From Nonomuraea dietziae (lineage in GTDB: Bacteria > Actinomycetota > Actinomycetes > Streptosporangiales > Streptosporangiaceae), in NCBI RefSeq assembly GCF_014195505.1, contig NZ_JACIBV010000002.1, positions 248,001 through 312,000 of the forward strand: a DNA stretch of 64,000 bases, read 5' to 3'. The position numbers were made by a program, and so were the translations under genes. The notes beneath the pieces were generated by a model, which had not been told where the DNA came from, made no database searches, and saw only the letters and a list, made by a program, of their open reading frames with translations. Positions 25,373 to 33,351 of the stretch are shown one piece after another (the first letter of the stretch is position 1; each line of letters begins with the position of its first letter).

Positions 25373-25816
25373 TCAGTCGGCGCGGTAGAAGCTGGTGTTC
25401 GCGGTCGCAAGAAATTTTCCGGTGTACAGGTCCGTCACCCACACGTGGGCATAGACTTTCTTGCTACCGACCGAGATTTCGTTGCTGGTACAGCCGTTGG
25501 CGTTAACAGTGAAGCTGTTGAGTTTCTGGCCCGACTCGCTGTAGATCGAACACTTGAACTTCTTGTTAGGTGGCCACCAAGCCTGCATGTATACCTTACC
25601 GCAGCCATTGACTTTGAGCTTTAGCCAGGCATTGTTGCTCGCGAAGTTCCTCGTCTCGACCGTTCTCCACGTGCACGCAGCGCTCGCGGATGCCGCGGAT
25701 ACCGGCGTTGAGGTGACCGTCGCGGCCACTGCCGCCAGGAGCGCGGAATTAGCTGCCGTGGCCAGAACCCTTCTGAGTGAGCCGACGCGAGCCGCGCCAT
25801 TCGAGGATCGAATCAC
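25373..25816 (-). CDS. Small secreted protein
   Basis: A 147-residue protein from GTG at 25816, with AAGGAG nine bases upstream. Residues 15-42 form a signal peptide (RRVLATAANSALLAAVAATV) with a probable cut after PVSAASA. The mature part is Asn/Lys/Trp-rich with three Cys (SAACTWRTVETRNFASNNAW, GCGKVYMQAWWPPNKKFKCS, NANGCTSNEIS). It has clearly lower GC than its neighbours, which hints at recent transfer. Function unknown; its small beta-rich pattern resembles other actinomycete secreted proteins. Confidence 0.8.
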   Translation of the reverse strand: MIRSSNGAARVGSLRRVLATAANSALLAAVAATVTSTPVSAASASAACTWRTVETRNFASNNAWLKLKVNGCGKVYMQAWWPPNKKFKCSIYSESGQKLNSFTVNANGCTSNEISVGSKKVYAHVWVTDLYTGKFLATANTSFYRAD

Positions 25817-25997
25817 CTTGAGTGTCTCCTTGCGATCGACGCATAACCCCTCGACTGGTGGACCCAGCCGAATGACTAGTACTCTTCTTTTGCTTCCCCT
25901 GAAAGGTTTTGATTACAAACCCGTTCTACCGTGTCGCGGTATACTCCTGGTATATTCGGGGTATGTTCGAACCCTCTGCAGATATGCCGTAAGCACT

Positions 25998-26908
25998 GAG
26001 CCCTTTTCATCCTGAGTAGCGGCCCTCTTCGATGAGCTGCAGGACGAGGATGGCCTGCACGAGTGCGGTCGCTCGATGCGGGCAGCAGCGCAGCTTGGTC
26101 AGCACCTTCCAACTCTTCAAGGTCGCGACGGCGCGTTCGCCGATGGCGCAGATGCGGGCGTGGGCGCGGCTGACGTCTCGCTGGCTGCGGGAGAGCCCGG
26201 GCCGATGGCGATGTCGTTTGAACGGTGTCCGGATCGTGCCGCCGGCACCTTGATAGCCTTTGTCCGCGAAGGTCTTGACGCCGGCACTGGTCAGGGCGTC
26301 GATCAGGCCGACCGTCCGAGCAGCACTCACGTCGTGCACCGCTCCCGGTAGCGCCGGCGAGGCCCACACCAGCCGGCCCACCGGATCGGCCAGCAGTTGC
26401 ACGTTCACCCCATGCTGTTTGTGTTTGCCGCTGTAGTACGGCCGCTCGTCTGCCAGGCGGTCGATCGGGATGAGGGTGCCATCCAGGATGGCGTAGGCCA
26501 GCCAGGCCGCGCGCTGCGGCGGCCTGCACCTCGTCGGCCAGGATGGCCAGCAGTTCCACGCTTTCCTGGACATAGCGCCAGGCGGTGGTGGTGCCGACAG
26601 AGAAGCCGGCGGCCAGGCGTGTGTAGGTGTCGCCGTTGCGCAGGTGGGCCAGGACCAGCAGCGCTTGGCGGGCCGGGTCTAACTTCCGCCACCGGGAGCG
26701 GCGTTCGGCCCGCTGGGTGCGGATGAGGTCGGCCAGGCGGGTCAGGGTGTGGTTGGACAGGGGAATCGAGGCACGATAAGACAGCAACGAGGCTCCCGGT
26801 TGGGGCATCGGATCTTGGTCGACTGCTGTCTTACCGGGAGCCTCCTCTCATCCGCCATCGCTCCGCGCACACCCACCGCGACCAGCGCCGTCAGGGTGAA
26901 AAGAGCTC
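25998..26908 (-). mobile_element. IS5-like element copy C (911 bp)
   Basis: The terminal repeats GAGCCCTTTTCATCCTGA (25998-26015) and TCAGGGTGAAAAGAGCTC (26891-26908) match in 16 of 18 bases. It is the best-preserved copy in the window. Its right end interrupts the conserved gene starting at 27175. Confidence 0.88.
26007..26808 (-). pseudogene. IS5-like transposase with 2-bp deletion
   Basis: The frame starts at ATG 26808 (MPQPGASLLSYRASIPLSNH) and is intact through WRYVQESVELLAILADEVQA. There a GCGCGC run appears to be two bases short and the frame is lost near 26515. The second part (AAWLAYAILDGTLIPIDRLA ... KHKQHGVNVQLLADP ... FADKGYQGAGGTIRTPFKRH ... LIEEGRYSG) is complete to 26007, with all DDE blocks present. 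A single slip of the repeat would restore a full transposase of about 265 residues. A programmed frameshift is less likely, because the other copies read straight through this point. Confidence 0.82.
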
Positions 26909-27175
26909 GGTGTTGTACCGGTGCCAGCCGCGCGACTTGCACACGCTCGCGTTGATGGTGCTGGCCAGCACGACGGCAGCTGCTCGCCGGCCACGTTCCT
27001 CCATGACGAACGCCAGGCTGCCGAACGGACGTGTGTAGGGCCTACCTGTGGGGTGTTCGTCATCGGGCAGGTGCAGCGGATGCCGCCAGGTGATCAGGAG
27101 TTCCTCAGCCTCTGCCATATCTACTTGGTAGAAGGCGACCACAGGGGACAACCGCAGGGCCAGCTGGCGGCTCAT
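26891..27175 (-). pseudogene. Conserved hypothetical gene cut by IS copy C
   Basis: ATG at 27175 overlaps the stop of the upstream gene (ATGA). The product begins MSRQLALRLSPVVAFYQVDM and contains ARPFG-type sequence (TRPFGSLAFVMEERGRRAAA, VVLASTINASVCKSRGWHRY). This resembles the N-terminal half of a conserved actinomycete protein often found in integrative elements. The frame crosses into IS copy C at 26908 and ends five codons later, so the C-terminal half is lost. Confidence 0.65.
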
Positions 27176-27744
27176 TGGGGTTCGAGTCTCTCGTTCGTGC
27201 CGGTGTTGGCGGCGGCCGCCCACGCCTTCCCGGCTGCCCGGGTGGTCCAGAGGCGATGATGGTGCGCCTGCTCCGAGGTGTCCGCGCAGCCGGTCGAGGA
27301 TCCGTTGGCGGGGTGGAGGGAGCAGGCCGGGTCGTGCTCGTTGGAAAGCATGCTGTCCGTGGTGATCAGTTCACCGCACTCCTCGCATGCCGCGTCTGAA
27401 TCTGCGGGGGTGAAGGGCTCCGGGTCGTGATCTTCTCCGAACGTGATCTCGATCAGGGTCCGGTTGAAGTGGCCGGGCTGCTTGGCCTGGTCGAGCGCGC
27501 GGTGAAGGTCGCTGATGGCGTCGTTCTGGGTGGTCTGGGTGTCGTCGAAGTAGATGCTCACGGTGAGGTTGGTGGTGACGCTGTAAGTTCCGGCAGATGG
27601 CCGGGAATCTCCGGAGCTACTCGGCCGGACATGATCTCTTGACGGCAGGAGTACAGCCCTCAGGACCGGTCCTGCCAGAGAATCCTGCCACCGGTGCTGG
27701 ACCCGAAGCGTTAGCTGCCGGGCGGCAGCGGGATCAGCACGCAC
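27172..27744 (-). CDS. Hypothetical protein with CxxC/zinc-ribbon-like motif
   Basis: The frame runs from 27744, but the first 55 residues look non-coding. A start near 27561 (GTG, SIYFDDTQTTQNDAISDLHR) is plausible, though no good ribosome site is seen. Residues in the middle read DAACEECGELITTDSMLSNE followed by HDPACSLHP, a possible metal-binding knuckle. The stop overlaps the next start by four bases (ATGA), indicating an operon with the truncated gene. Family not recognised; it is probably cargo of a former integrative element. Confidence 0.55.
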   Translation of the reverse strand: MRADPAAARQLTLRVQHRWQDSLAGPVLRAVLLPSRDHVRPSSSGDSRPSAGTYSVTTNLTVSIYFDDTQTTQNDAISDLHRALDQAKQPGHFNRTLIEITFGEDHDPEPFTPADSDAACEECGELITTDSMLSNEHDPACSLHPANGSSTGCADTSEQAHHHRLWTTRAAGKAWAAAANTGTNERLEPQ

Positions 27745-27931
27745 GGCTTGACCGGGCCCTCGATCAGCCCGCCCGAGAACGCCCAGCCCGGACCGCCCAT
27801 CATGATGACGTCCACCAGCAGGGTCCGCCCAGGACCGAGGAGCCGCGGGTCGAGGTTGAACCCATTTCCTGCTGGGATTGAGGAGTTCACGTGGTTTGAG
27901 GTGAATCCGCTTTCCCCGCTCCGGGTCGCAC

Positions 27932-28129
27932 GTGGCCGCCCGCCCGCCCGCCTTCGACGCGACCGCCTACAAGGACCGCAACCTGGTCGAGCGGTGTTTT
28001 GCCAAGCTCAAGCAGTGGCGAGCCGTCGCCACCCGCTACGACCAGCTCGCCAGCCGATACCTCGCGGGCGTCACCATCGCTTCACTCATGCTCTGGCTCC
28101 GCCAAACCGAATTATCAGACAGGCCCTAG
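27932..28129 (+). pseudogene. C-terminal fragment of an IS5-family transposase
   Basis: The frame reads FDATAYKDRNLVERCFAKLK followed by QWRAVATRYDQLASRYLAGV and TIASLMLWLRQTE. This is the C-terminal block of IS5-group transposases (RNxVERCFxxLKQWRxxATRYDK), which contains the final catalytic Glu. No upstream part remains. It is a different IS from copies A to D. Confidence 0.8.
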
Positions 28130-28220
28130 CGGGCTCCGAGTGGTCTGATTGGGACATACCTCCGCCATACCGCGTCTCCGTATGGTCTCACCTCGACGGG
28201 AAATCAACGGAGGGAACCAT

Positions 28221-28685
28221 ATGAAGATCATGCGTACCGCGGTCGTCGTCGGGGCCATGGGGGCCGTGGCCATGATGGGCGCGCCCGCGTCGGCGTCGGT
28301 GACCGCGTCCGCCTCGGTGACCGCGTCCGCCTCGGCGTCCGCGCCGGCGGCGTCGGTGACCACGTCGGCAGCCAAGGCCCTCGTCGCGACCTGTTCGAAG
28401 GGGTCCTACAGGCTGAAGGTGACCGTCACCTACATCGACACGACGTATGGGCACCGCTTCAGCCGTGTCCACTGGACGGCCTCCGGAGGCCCCACCACGG
28501 TCAAGGTCAGCCTCGTCCAGGATCGGGGCGGCCTTCCGGACGCCGAGTTCCTGGCGACCGTGATCACGGGCAACTCCGGCAGCAGGGCGATCTCGGCGAC
28601 CCGGCCGATGGCGCATCGGGTCTTCGTGAAGCTGGCCGGTAGGAACGGTGTTACGAGCTGCGTCGGGCAGAGCGGCGTCATCTGA
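28221..28685 (+). CDS. Small secreted protein with Ala/Ser/Thr repeats
   Basis: A 154-residue protein from ATG at 28221, with GGAGGG seven bases upstream. The signal peptide is MKIMRTAVVVGAMGAVAMMG with cleavage near PASAS. A short repetitive linker follows (SVTASASVTASASASAP), encoded by near-repeats of GTGACCGCGTCCGCCTCG. The mature domain (about 60-154) is beta-rich with two Cys (VATCSKGSYRLKVTVTYIDT; TSCVGQSGVI). Function unknown. A strong hairpin terminator follows the stop. Confidence 0.78.
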   Translation: MKIMRTAVVVGAMGAVAMMGAPASASVTASASVTASASASAPAASVTTSAAKALVATCSKGSYRLKVTVTYIDTTYGHRFSRVHWTASGGPTTVKVSLVQDRGGLPDAEFLATVITGNSGSRAISATRPMAHRVFVKLAGRNGVTSCVGQSGVI

Positions 28686-28697
28686 TCCGGACCGCTC

Positions 28698-28729
28698 GGC
28701 GCCCGCCGTCGCGAGAGACGGCGGGCGCC
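28698..28729. terminator. Strong bidirectional hairpin terminator
   Basis: A perfect 13-bp stem, GGCGCCCGCCGTC (28698-28710) with GACGGCGGGCGCC (28717-28729) and a six-base loop. It sits between the stop of the secreted protein (28685) and the convergent relic ending at 28735. Confidence 0.85.
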
Positions 28730-28734
28730 GGAGG

Positions 28735-28965
28735 TCAGGGCGAGGGGTGGGGGAGTTCGAGGTCGGCCACGATGGGGAAGTGGTCGGAGGCCTCGGTGCC
28801 GATGACGGCCACCGAGGTCGTTTTGATGTCGCGAGAGGTCATGACGTAGTCGATGCGCTGGTACGGCCTGCTCACGCTGTAGGTGAAGCCGTCGCCCGCA
28901 CCGGCCACGTCCCAGGCGTCAAGCAGCCCCCGCCAGCCCAGAGGTCTGACAGCGTCCTCGGCCGC
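28735..28965 (-). pseudogene. C-terminal fragment of EEP-family nuclease/phosphatase
   Basis: The minus strand reads GWRGLLDAWDVAGAGDGFTY, SVSRPYQRIDYVMTSRDI and GTEASDHFPIVADLELPHPS to a TGA at 28735. The RIDYV...ASDHFPIVADL pattern is the C-terminal signature (catalytic Asp-His) of endonuclease/exonuclease/phosphatase domain proteins. The N-terminal three quarters are missing; the break abuts the remnant of IS5-like copy D. Confidence 0.75.
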
Positions 28966-28974
28966 CGCCCTGCA

Positions 28975-29163
28975 AATGTCACCGCGGCCCGGACGGTGGG
29001 GTCAGCAGCTCCTCGTCCTGATCGGACAGCGGATGCGGTCCGACGGAGTGCGATCAAGCGGCATCGCCATCGTCCCTGGTTGTCGCGCGCGACCGCGCTC
29101 GTGCAGGCGATCCTTGTGCTGCAGCTCGTGGAAGAAGGCCGCTGCTCAGGATGAAATGGCTCT
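28975..29163 (+). mobile_element. Remnant D of the IS5-like element
   Basis: Pieces of the same transposase are recognisable: NVTAARTVG, then IKRHRHRPWLS joined directly to RATALVQAILVLQLVEEGRC, and the right end TCAGGATGAAATGGCTCT. Two internal deletions reduce about 350 bp to 190 bp. Confidence 0.75.
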
Positions 29164-29196
29164 AATTGTGTCGGTGGGTGCTGCGAGCATGACGGG

Positions 29197-29820
29197 ATGA
29201 TCGCGACTCCTGACGACTACTCCTGGTTCTCCCGTGAGCGCTTCCCCGAGTTCGCTGATGCCTACTGCTTCACCTACATCCACGGCCTGACGCTTGAGGA
29301 AGTGGTGACCCGGCTCGGCGTCCGGGTTGGAGATTGCTCTCGCGTGACGCTTGATCAGCTGATCCGGCGGCAAACCTTCGGTGCCATCGCCGTTGGAGAC
29401 TGGGTGCTCCTCGTCGAGGCCTGCAGCGGGCTCGGCGTCACCGAAGAAATCATCATGCCGCTGTCGGCGGGCACCCGTCTCGTCTCCCACTTCTACCTCG
29501 ACGTCGATGACATGGACTACTTCTACTGGATCGACGACGGGAAGATCCGGTTCGAGTTCGCACACGACGAAGGCTATTCTCACCGGATCGAAGACGGGAA
29601 GATCCAGTTCATGTTCAGGCCCCACGAAAGCTACTCGGAGGAAATGCCGGACGAACTCGCAGAGATCCTGGAGCGGATCGACTCCCCCATCTACTCGATC
29701 GCCGCCCCCCACAAAGGGCCTGCGTTCCTCCTGGCCGAGCGTCTCACGGGGATCACGATGACGCCGCAACTGCTGGAGGAGTCCACCTATCTGTGCGGAG
29801 TCGTTCCTGGATCGAGGTGA
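29197..29820 (+). CDS. DUF6461-like protein
   Basis: A 207-residue acidic, soluble protein (MIATPDDYSWFSRERFPEFA ... YCFTYIHGLTLEEVVTRLG). The opening DYxWF...AYCFT...GLTxxEVxxRLG matches DUF6461-type proteins, which are common in actinomycetes with unknown role. The middle contains an imperfect internal repeat (FYWIDDGKIRFEFAHDEGYS / HRIEDGKIQFMFRPHESYS). No signal peptide. It lies between IS remnants but appears intact. Confidence 0.75.
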   Translation: MIATPDDYSWFSRERFPEFADAYCFTYIHGLTLEEVVTRLGVRVGDCSRVTLDQLIRRQTFGAIAVGDWVLLVEACSGLGVTEEIIMPLSAGTRLVSHFYLDVDDMDYFYWIDDGKIRFEFAHDEGYSHRIEDGKIQFMFRPHESYSEEMPDELAEILERIDSPIYSIAAPHKGPAFLLAERLTGITMTPQLLEESTYLCGVVPGSR

Positions 29821-30174
29821 GCAGGATCCATCGTCTGCAGCTCCCGCGGGTTGGCAGGCGGACGGTGGATCTTCGCTGCACGCTCCCGTCGGCTCCATGC
29901 GGGCACTGTTCTCCGGGGGCCTGCCGTACCAGGCCATCAGGATGAAAAAGCCTCAAGGTTCGAGAAGAGCTGTAGGGCATGTTGCGAAAGTGCTGGTCAC
30001 CGCGATTCAAATGAGCTGGGACCGGCACCATCCCTTTCCCAGAAACGGTGAAGTGGCCGTACCGAGCGGTGTCCGTCCTTCCACTCGGCTGCTTGATCAT
30101 GTGGAAATCGAGTTGGCGCTCAGGCCGGTTGAAGAGCAGCCCGGTGATCCGCCCGGTCAACTGAGAAGATGACC
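29821..30174. other. Non-coding stretch with solo IS end
   Basis: No gene is seen. TCAGGATGAAAAAGCCTC at 29937-29954 is a solitary copy of the right end of the IS5-like element, without adjoining transposase sequence. Confidence 0.5.
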
Positions 30175-30334
30175 GAGCCCTTTTCAACCCGCCTGGCACC
30201 ACCCGCTGACCAGGGGTGAGTCGCATTGGCGTGGACTGGCTCATGCTGCGGCGGAGAGCAAGCTGCCGCAGGTCACTCGCTCTGTGCAGACTGGATGTCC
30301 TGGCTGAGCTGCGGCGATAGGTTGAAAAAGGCTC
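30175..30334. mobile_element. MITE-like 160-bp element
   Basis: GAGCCCTTTTCAACC (30175-30189) and GGTTGAAAAAGGCTC (30320-30334) form inverted repeats with one mismatch in 15 and resemble the ends of IS5-like copies A to D. The 130-bp interior has no coding capacity and no transposase similarity. This suggests a non-autonomous derivative that such a transposase could have moved. Confidence 0.65.
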
Positions 30335-30643
30335 ACTACATGCGAAAGCGTGGCAAGCGCTTCATTCCAGGCTTCCCAATCAACCATCTGGAGCTGCACA
30401 TCGTCCTCCCGCGCGTCCGCCGACCCGGCCCTGTAGCCCGACCACCAGCGTCCACAGAGGGGACAGTCGAGTCCATGCTGAGATCGCTACAGGTGTCGAC
30501 CGGGAGAGTTGGAAGCGGGTTGCCAGCGCACGTCGGCCGGGCCAGCTCAAGCCTGCTAGGAGCTGTTTGGGGTTCGGATCTAGGTGAGGCCCAGTGGTGG
30601 CCTGGCCGTGGCTGGTAGAACTCGGAGGTGGGTCACGTCCAGC
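30335..30643. other. Non-coding spacer before IS256
   Basis: About 310 bp without a recognised gene, terminator or repeat. Short open frames here have no ribosome sites or family similarity. Confidence 0.35.
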
Positions 30644-32038
30644 GAAGTGGTGTATGAGTTGACCTTCGCGTGATCCTGTTTCTGCAGGTTAAGCGGTAAG
30701 TGTCTGCGGAATGGGGTTGTGCTGCGGTGTGTCGCCCGCGATCACCCGCATGCGAGCTTTCGCCAGAACGTCCAAGCCCATGTAACGGCGGGCTTCGGTC
30801 CATTCATCGGTCTGCTCGGCCAACACCGCGCCGACGAGACGGACGATCGAGCCGCGGTCGGGGAAGATCCCGACGACGTCGGTGCGGCGGCGGACCTCCT
30901 TGTTCAACCGTTCCTGCGGGTTGTTGGACCAGATCTGCTTCCAGATCTCGCGCGGGAAGGCGGCGAAGGCCAGCAACTCCTCCCGGGCCGCGTCCAGGTG
31001 CTCGCAGGCGGCCGGATACCTCGCCTCCAAAGCGTCGATGACCCAGGCGTGCTGGGCCCGCACCGCCTCACTGGCGGGCTGATCGAAGATCGTGCGCACC
31101 AGCGTGGCGACCCACGGCTGCGCCGACTTCGGGACCGTGGTGAGCAGGTTGCGCAGGTAGTGGGTGCGGCAACGCTGCCAGGACGCGCCCGGCAAACTCG
31201 CGCCGACCGCCTCGACCAGCCCGGCATGGGCGTCGGAGATGACCAGTTGCACCCCGCCCAGCCCGCGCGCCACCAGACCGCGTAGGAAGGCCAGCCAGCC
31301 GGCGCCGTCCTCGGCCGAGGTGACCTCCAGGCCCAAGATGTCCCGCTGGCCGTTGGCGTTGACCGCGGTGGCCACCAGGACGTGCACGTTGATGATCCGT
31401 CCGCCCTCCCGCACCTTCTGCGTGAGCGCGTCCAGCCAGACGAAGGCATACGGCCCCGCGTCCAAGGCTCGGGTGCGGAAGGCCTCCACCTGGGCGTCGA
31501 GCACCTTGGCCATCTCGCTGACCTGGCTTTTGGAGATGTGCTTGATGCCGAGCTGCTCGACCAGCTTGTCCACCCGCCGCGTGGAGACGCCCAGCAGGTA
31601 GCTGGTGGCCACCACGCTGATCAGCGCTTGTTCGGCCCGGCGACGCCGTTCCAGCAGCCAGTCCGGGAAGTAGGAGCCCGAGCGCAGCTTGGGGATCGCG
31701 AGCTCGACGGTGCCGGCCCGGGTGTCCCACTCGCGGGAGCGGTAGCCGTTGCGCCGGTTGGTGCGCTCCTCGCTGCGCTGGCCGTATCCGGCGCCGCACA
31801 GGCCGTCAGCCTCGGCCGACATCAACGTCTCGGCCATGGTCTTCACCATGGATCGCAACAGATCCGGATCCCCGCGCTCGATCTGCTGAGCCAGCCAGGC
31901 GGCAGGGTCCACACTGTTGTTCACGGCCATCGCTATCTTCTCCTTCGATCTTGACTCGCAATCACGAAGGATCACGCGATGGCCGTCTTCATTTCACGAC
32001 GCCACGCCTGTCACCAGCGAAAACTCGTACACCATGTC
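30644..32038 (-). mobile_element. IS256-family element (about 1.4 kb)
   Basis: The ends GAAGTGGTGTATGAGTT (from 30644) and AACTCGTACACCATGTC (to 32038) are imperfect inverted repeats with the shared core TGGTGTAyGAGTT. They enclose a complete transposase. No eight-base target duplication was evident, so the exact ends are approximate. Confidence 0.75.
30689..31930 (-). CDS. IS256-family transposase
   Basis: An intact 413-residue mutator-type transposase from ATG at 31930 (AAGGAG upstream). Landmarks are AEADGLCGAGYGQRSEERTN, RNGYRSREWDTRAGTVELAI, the DDE residues in FVWLDALTQKV, LVISDAHAGL and the Glu in NPQERLNKEVRRRTDVVGIF, and C-x-H in RCRTHYLRNLL. Full family length and no disruptions, so it is potentially active. 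Confidence 0.96.
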   Translation of the reverse strand: MAVNNSVDPAAWLAQQIERGDPDLLRSMVKTMAETLMSAEADGLCGAGYGQRSEERTNRRNGYRSREWDTRAGTVELAIPKLRSGSYFPDWLLERRRRAEQALISVVATSYLLGVSTRRVDKLVEQLGIKHISKSQVSEMAKVLDAQVEAFRTRALDAGPYAFVWLDALTQKVREGGRIINVHVLVATAVNANGQRDILGLEVTSAEDGAGWLAFLRGLVARGLGGVQLVISDAHAGLVEAVGASLPGASWQRCRTHYLRNLLTTVPKSAQPWVATLVRTIFDQPASEAVRAQHAWVIDALEARYPAACEHLDAAREELLAFAAFPREIWKQIWSNNPQERLNKEVRRRTDVVGIFPDRGSIVRLVGAVLAEQTDEWTEARRYMGLDVLAKARMRVIAGDTPQHNPIPQTLTA

Positions 32039-32273
32039 CGTGGACGCAACCCCTGCTAGTTCGGCTCAACAAGGCCGCGGTTCCTTCCCGCCCCGACGTA
32101 ACTTGAGCCAGCGTGGGATCACACCGTCTGTCGATGGCGTGGCATCTCCGGAGACCTCTTGGGAAGCGCATCACGCTGCGCGGGTACAGCAAGTAGTCGG
32201 CTGAAGCGACCAACCACCTCGCACACCCTGACAGCTCTGGCGAGCGGCATGTGACCATGGAGAGGTGGGACGC

Positions 32274-33281
32274 ATGATGACGGCCTGGGTGGTGCGGCGG
32301 CCGGGCCCCATGGCGACAGGGCCGTTGGAACGTGTGCGCCTGCCCGTGCCGGAACCGGCCAGGGGCGAGGTGCTCATCAGGGTCGAGGTGTGCGCGGTCT
32401 GCCGTACCGACCTGCACCTGGCCGAAGGGGACCTGACGCCCCGGCGCCCCGGCACGGTCCCGGGACATGAGGTCGTGGGGCGGGTCGCGGCGCGGGGCGC
32501 CGACGCCGGCCGGTTCCAGGACGGCGAGCGGGTGGGGGTCGCCTGGCTACGCGCCGCCTGCGGGAGGTGCCGCTACTGTGCCCGCGGCACCGAGAACCTG
32601 TGCCCGTACTCGCAGTACACCGGATGGGACACCGACGGCGGCTACGCCGAGTACCTGACCGCGCCTCAGGACTTCGTCTATCCGCTACCCGACGACCAGC
32701 CGGCAGCGGCCCTCGCTCCGCTGCTGTGTGCCGGCATCATCGGCTATCGGGCGCTGGTTCGCGCCGACGTCCCTCCCGGCGGGTGCCTGGGCGTCTACGG
32801 CTTCGGAGCCTCCGCCCACCTCACCACGCAGGTCGCCCTCGCTCAGGGGATCACCGTGCATGTGATGACAAGAGCACCCGAGGCCAGGCGGCTGGCCCTG
32901 GAGCTGGGTGCCGCCTCGGCGCAGCCCGTCTACGCGGCCGCGCCCGAACCGCTCGACGCCGCCATCCTGTTCGCGCCCGTCGGCGATCTCGTCCCCGTGG
33001 CGCTGGCGGCTCTCGATCGCGGAGGCACCCTCGCCGTGGCCGGCATTCATCTGACCGACATCCCGCCGCTGGTCTATCAGGACCATCTGTTCCAGGAGCG
33101 CACCCTGCGCAGCGTCACCGCCAACACCAGGGCGGACGGGCGGGCCCTGCTGGAGTTCGCCACCCGCCACCCGTTGCGCGTCGCCACCGTGCCCTACGAA
33201 CTCGACGAGGCGGACACGGCGCTGTCGGACCTTGCCGCCGATCGGGTGACGGGCGCCGCCGTCCTCCACGTCAACAGCTGA
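32274..33281 (+). CDS. Zinc-dependent alcohol dehydrogenase
   Basis: A 335-residue MDR-superfamily enzyme. The catalytic Zn ligand Cys43 is in CAVCRTDLH, GHEVVG follows at about residue 68, and the structural Zn site is ACGRCRYCARGTENLC (about 98-113). The Rossmann fold is in GVYGFGASAHLTTQVA, a variant of GxGxxG. It resembles the AdhA/YahK-type alcohol dehydrogenases that use NAD(P) to oxidise alcohols. The start at 32274 has GAGAGGTGGG upstream. It stands alone; its neighbour on the right is convergent. Confidence 0.92.
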   Translation: MMTAWVVRRPGPMATGPLERVRLPVPEPARGEVLIRVEVCAVCRTDLHLAEGDLTPRRPGTVPGHEVVGRVAARGADAGRFQDGERVGVAWLRAACGRCRYCARGTENLCPYSQYTGWDTDGGYAEYLTAPQDFVYPLPDDQPAAALAPLLCAGIIGYRALVRADVPPGGCLGVYGFGASAHLTTQVALAQGITVHVMTRAPEARRLALELGAASAQPVYAAAPEPLDAAILFAPVGDLVPVALAALDRGGTLAVAGIHLTDIPPLVYQDHLFQERTLRSVTANTRADGRALLEFATRHPLRVATVPYELDEADTALSDLAADRVTGAAVLHVNS

Positions 33282-33351
33282 CACCCACGCGACGGCCCGG
33301 CGCGCACCACGCCGCATCACCGCCGTTCATGCTCCCCCTCCGTTCATCGGC

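Noticed and set aside
26007..26573. Programmed frameshift to make the transposase of copy C
   Set aside because: Copies A and B read straight through the corresponding GC run, and no slippery heptamer is present. A two-base loss is simpler.
28281..28355. Short tandem repeats GTGACCGCGTCCGCCTCG considered as a CRISPR or VNTR locus
   Set aside because: They encode an Ala/Ser/Thr linker in frame within a secreted protein and have no spacers.
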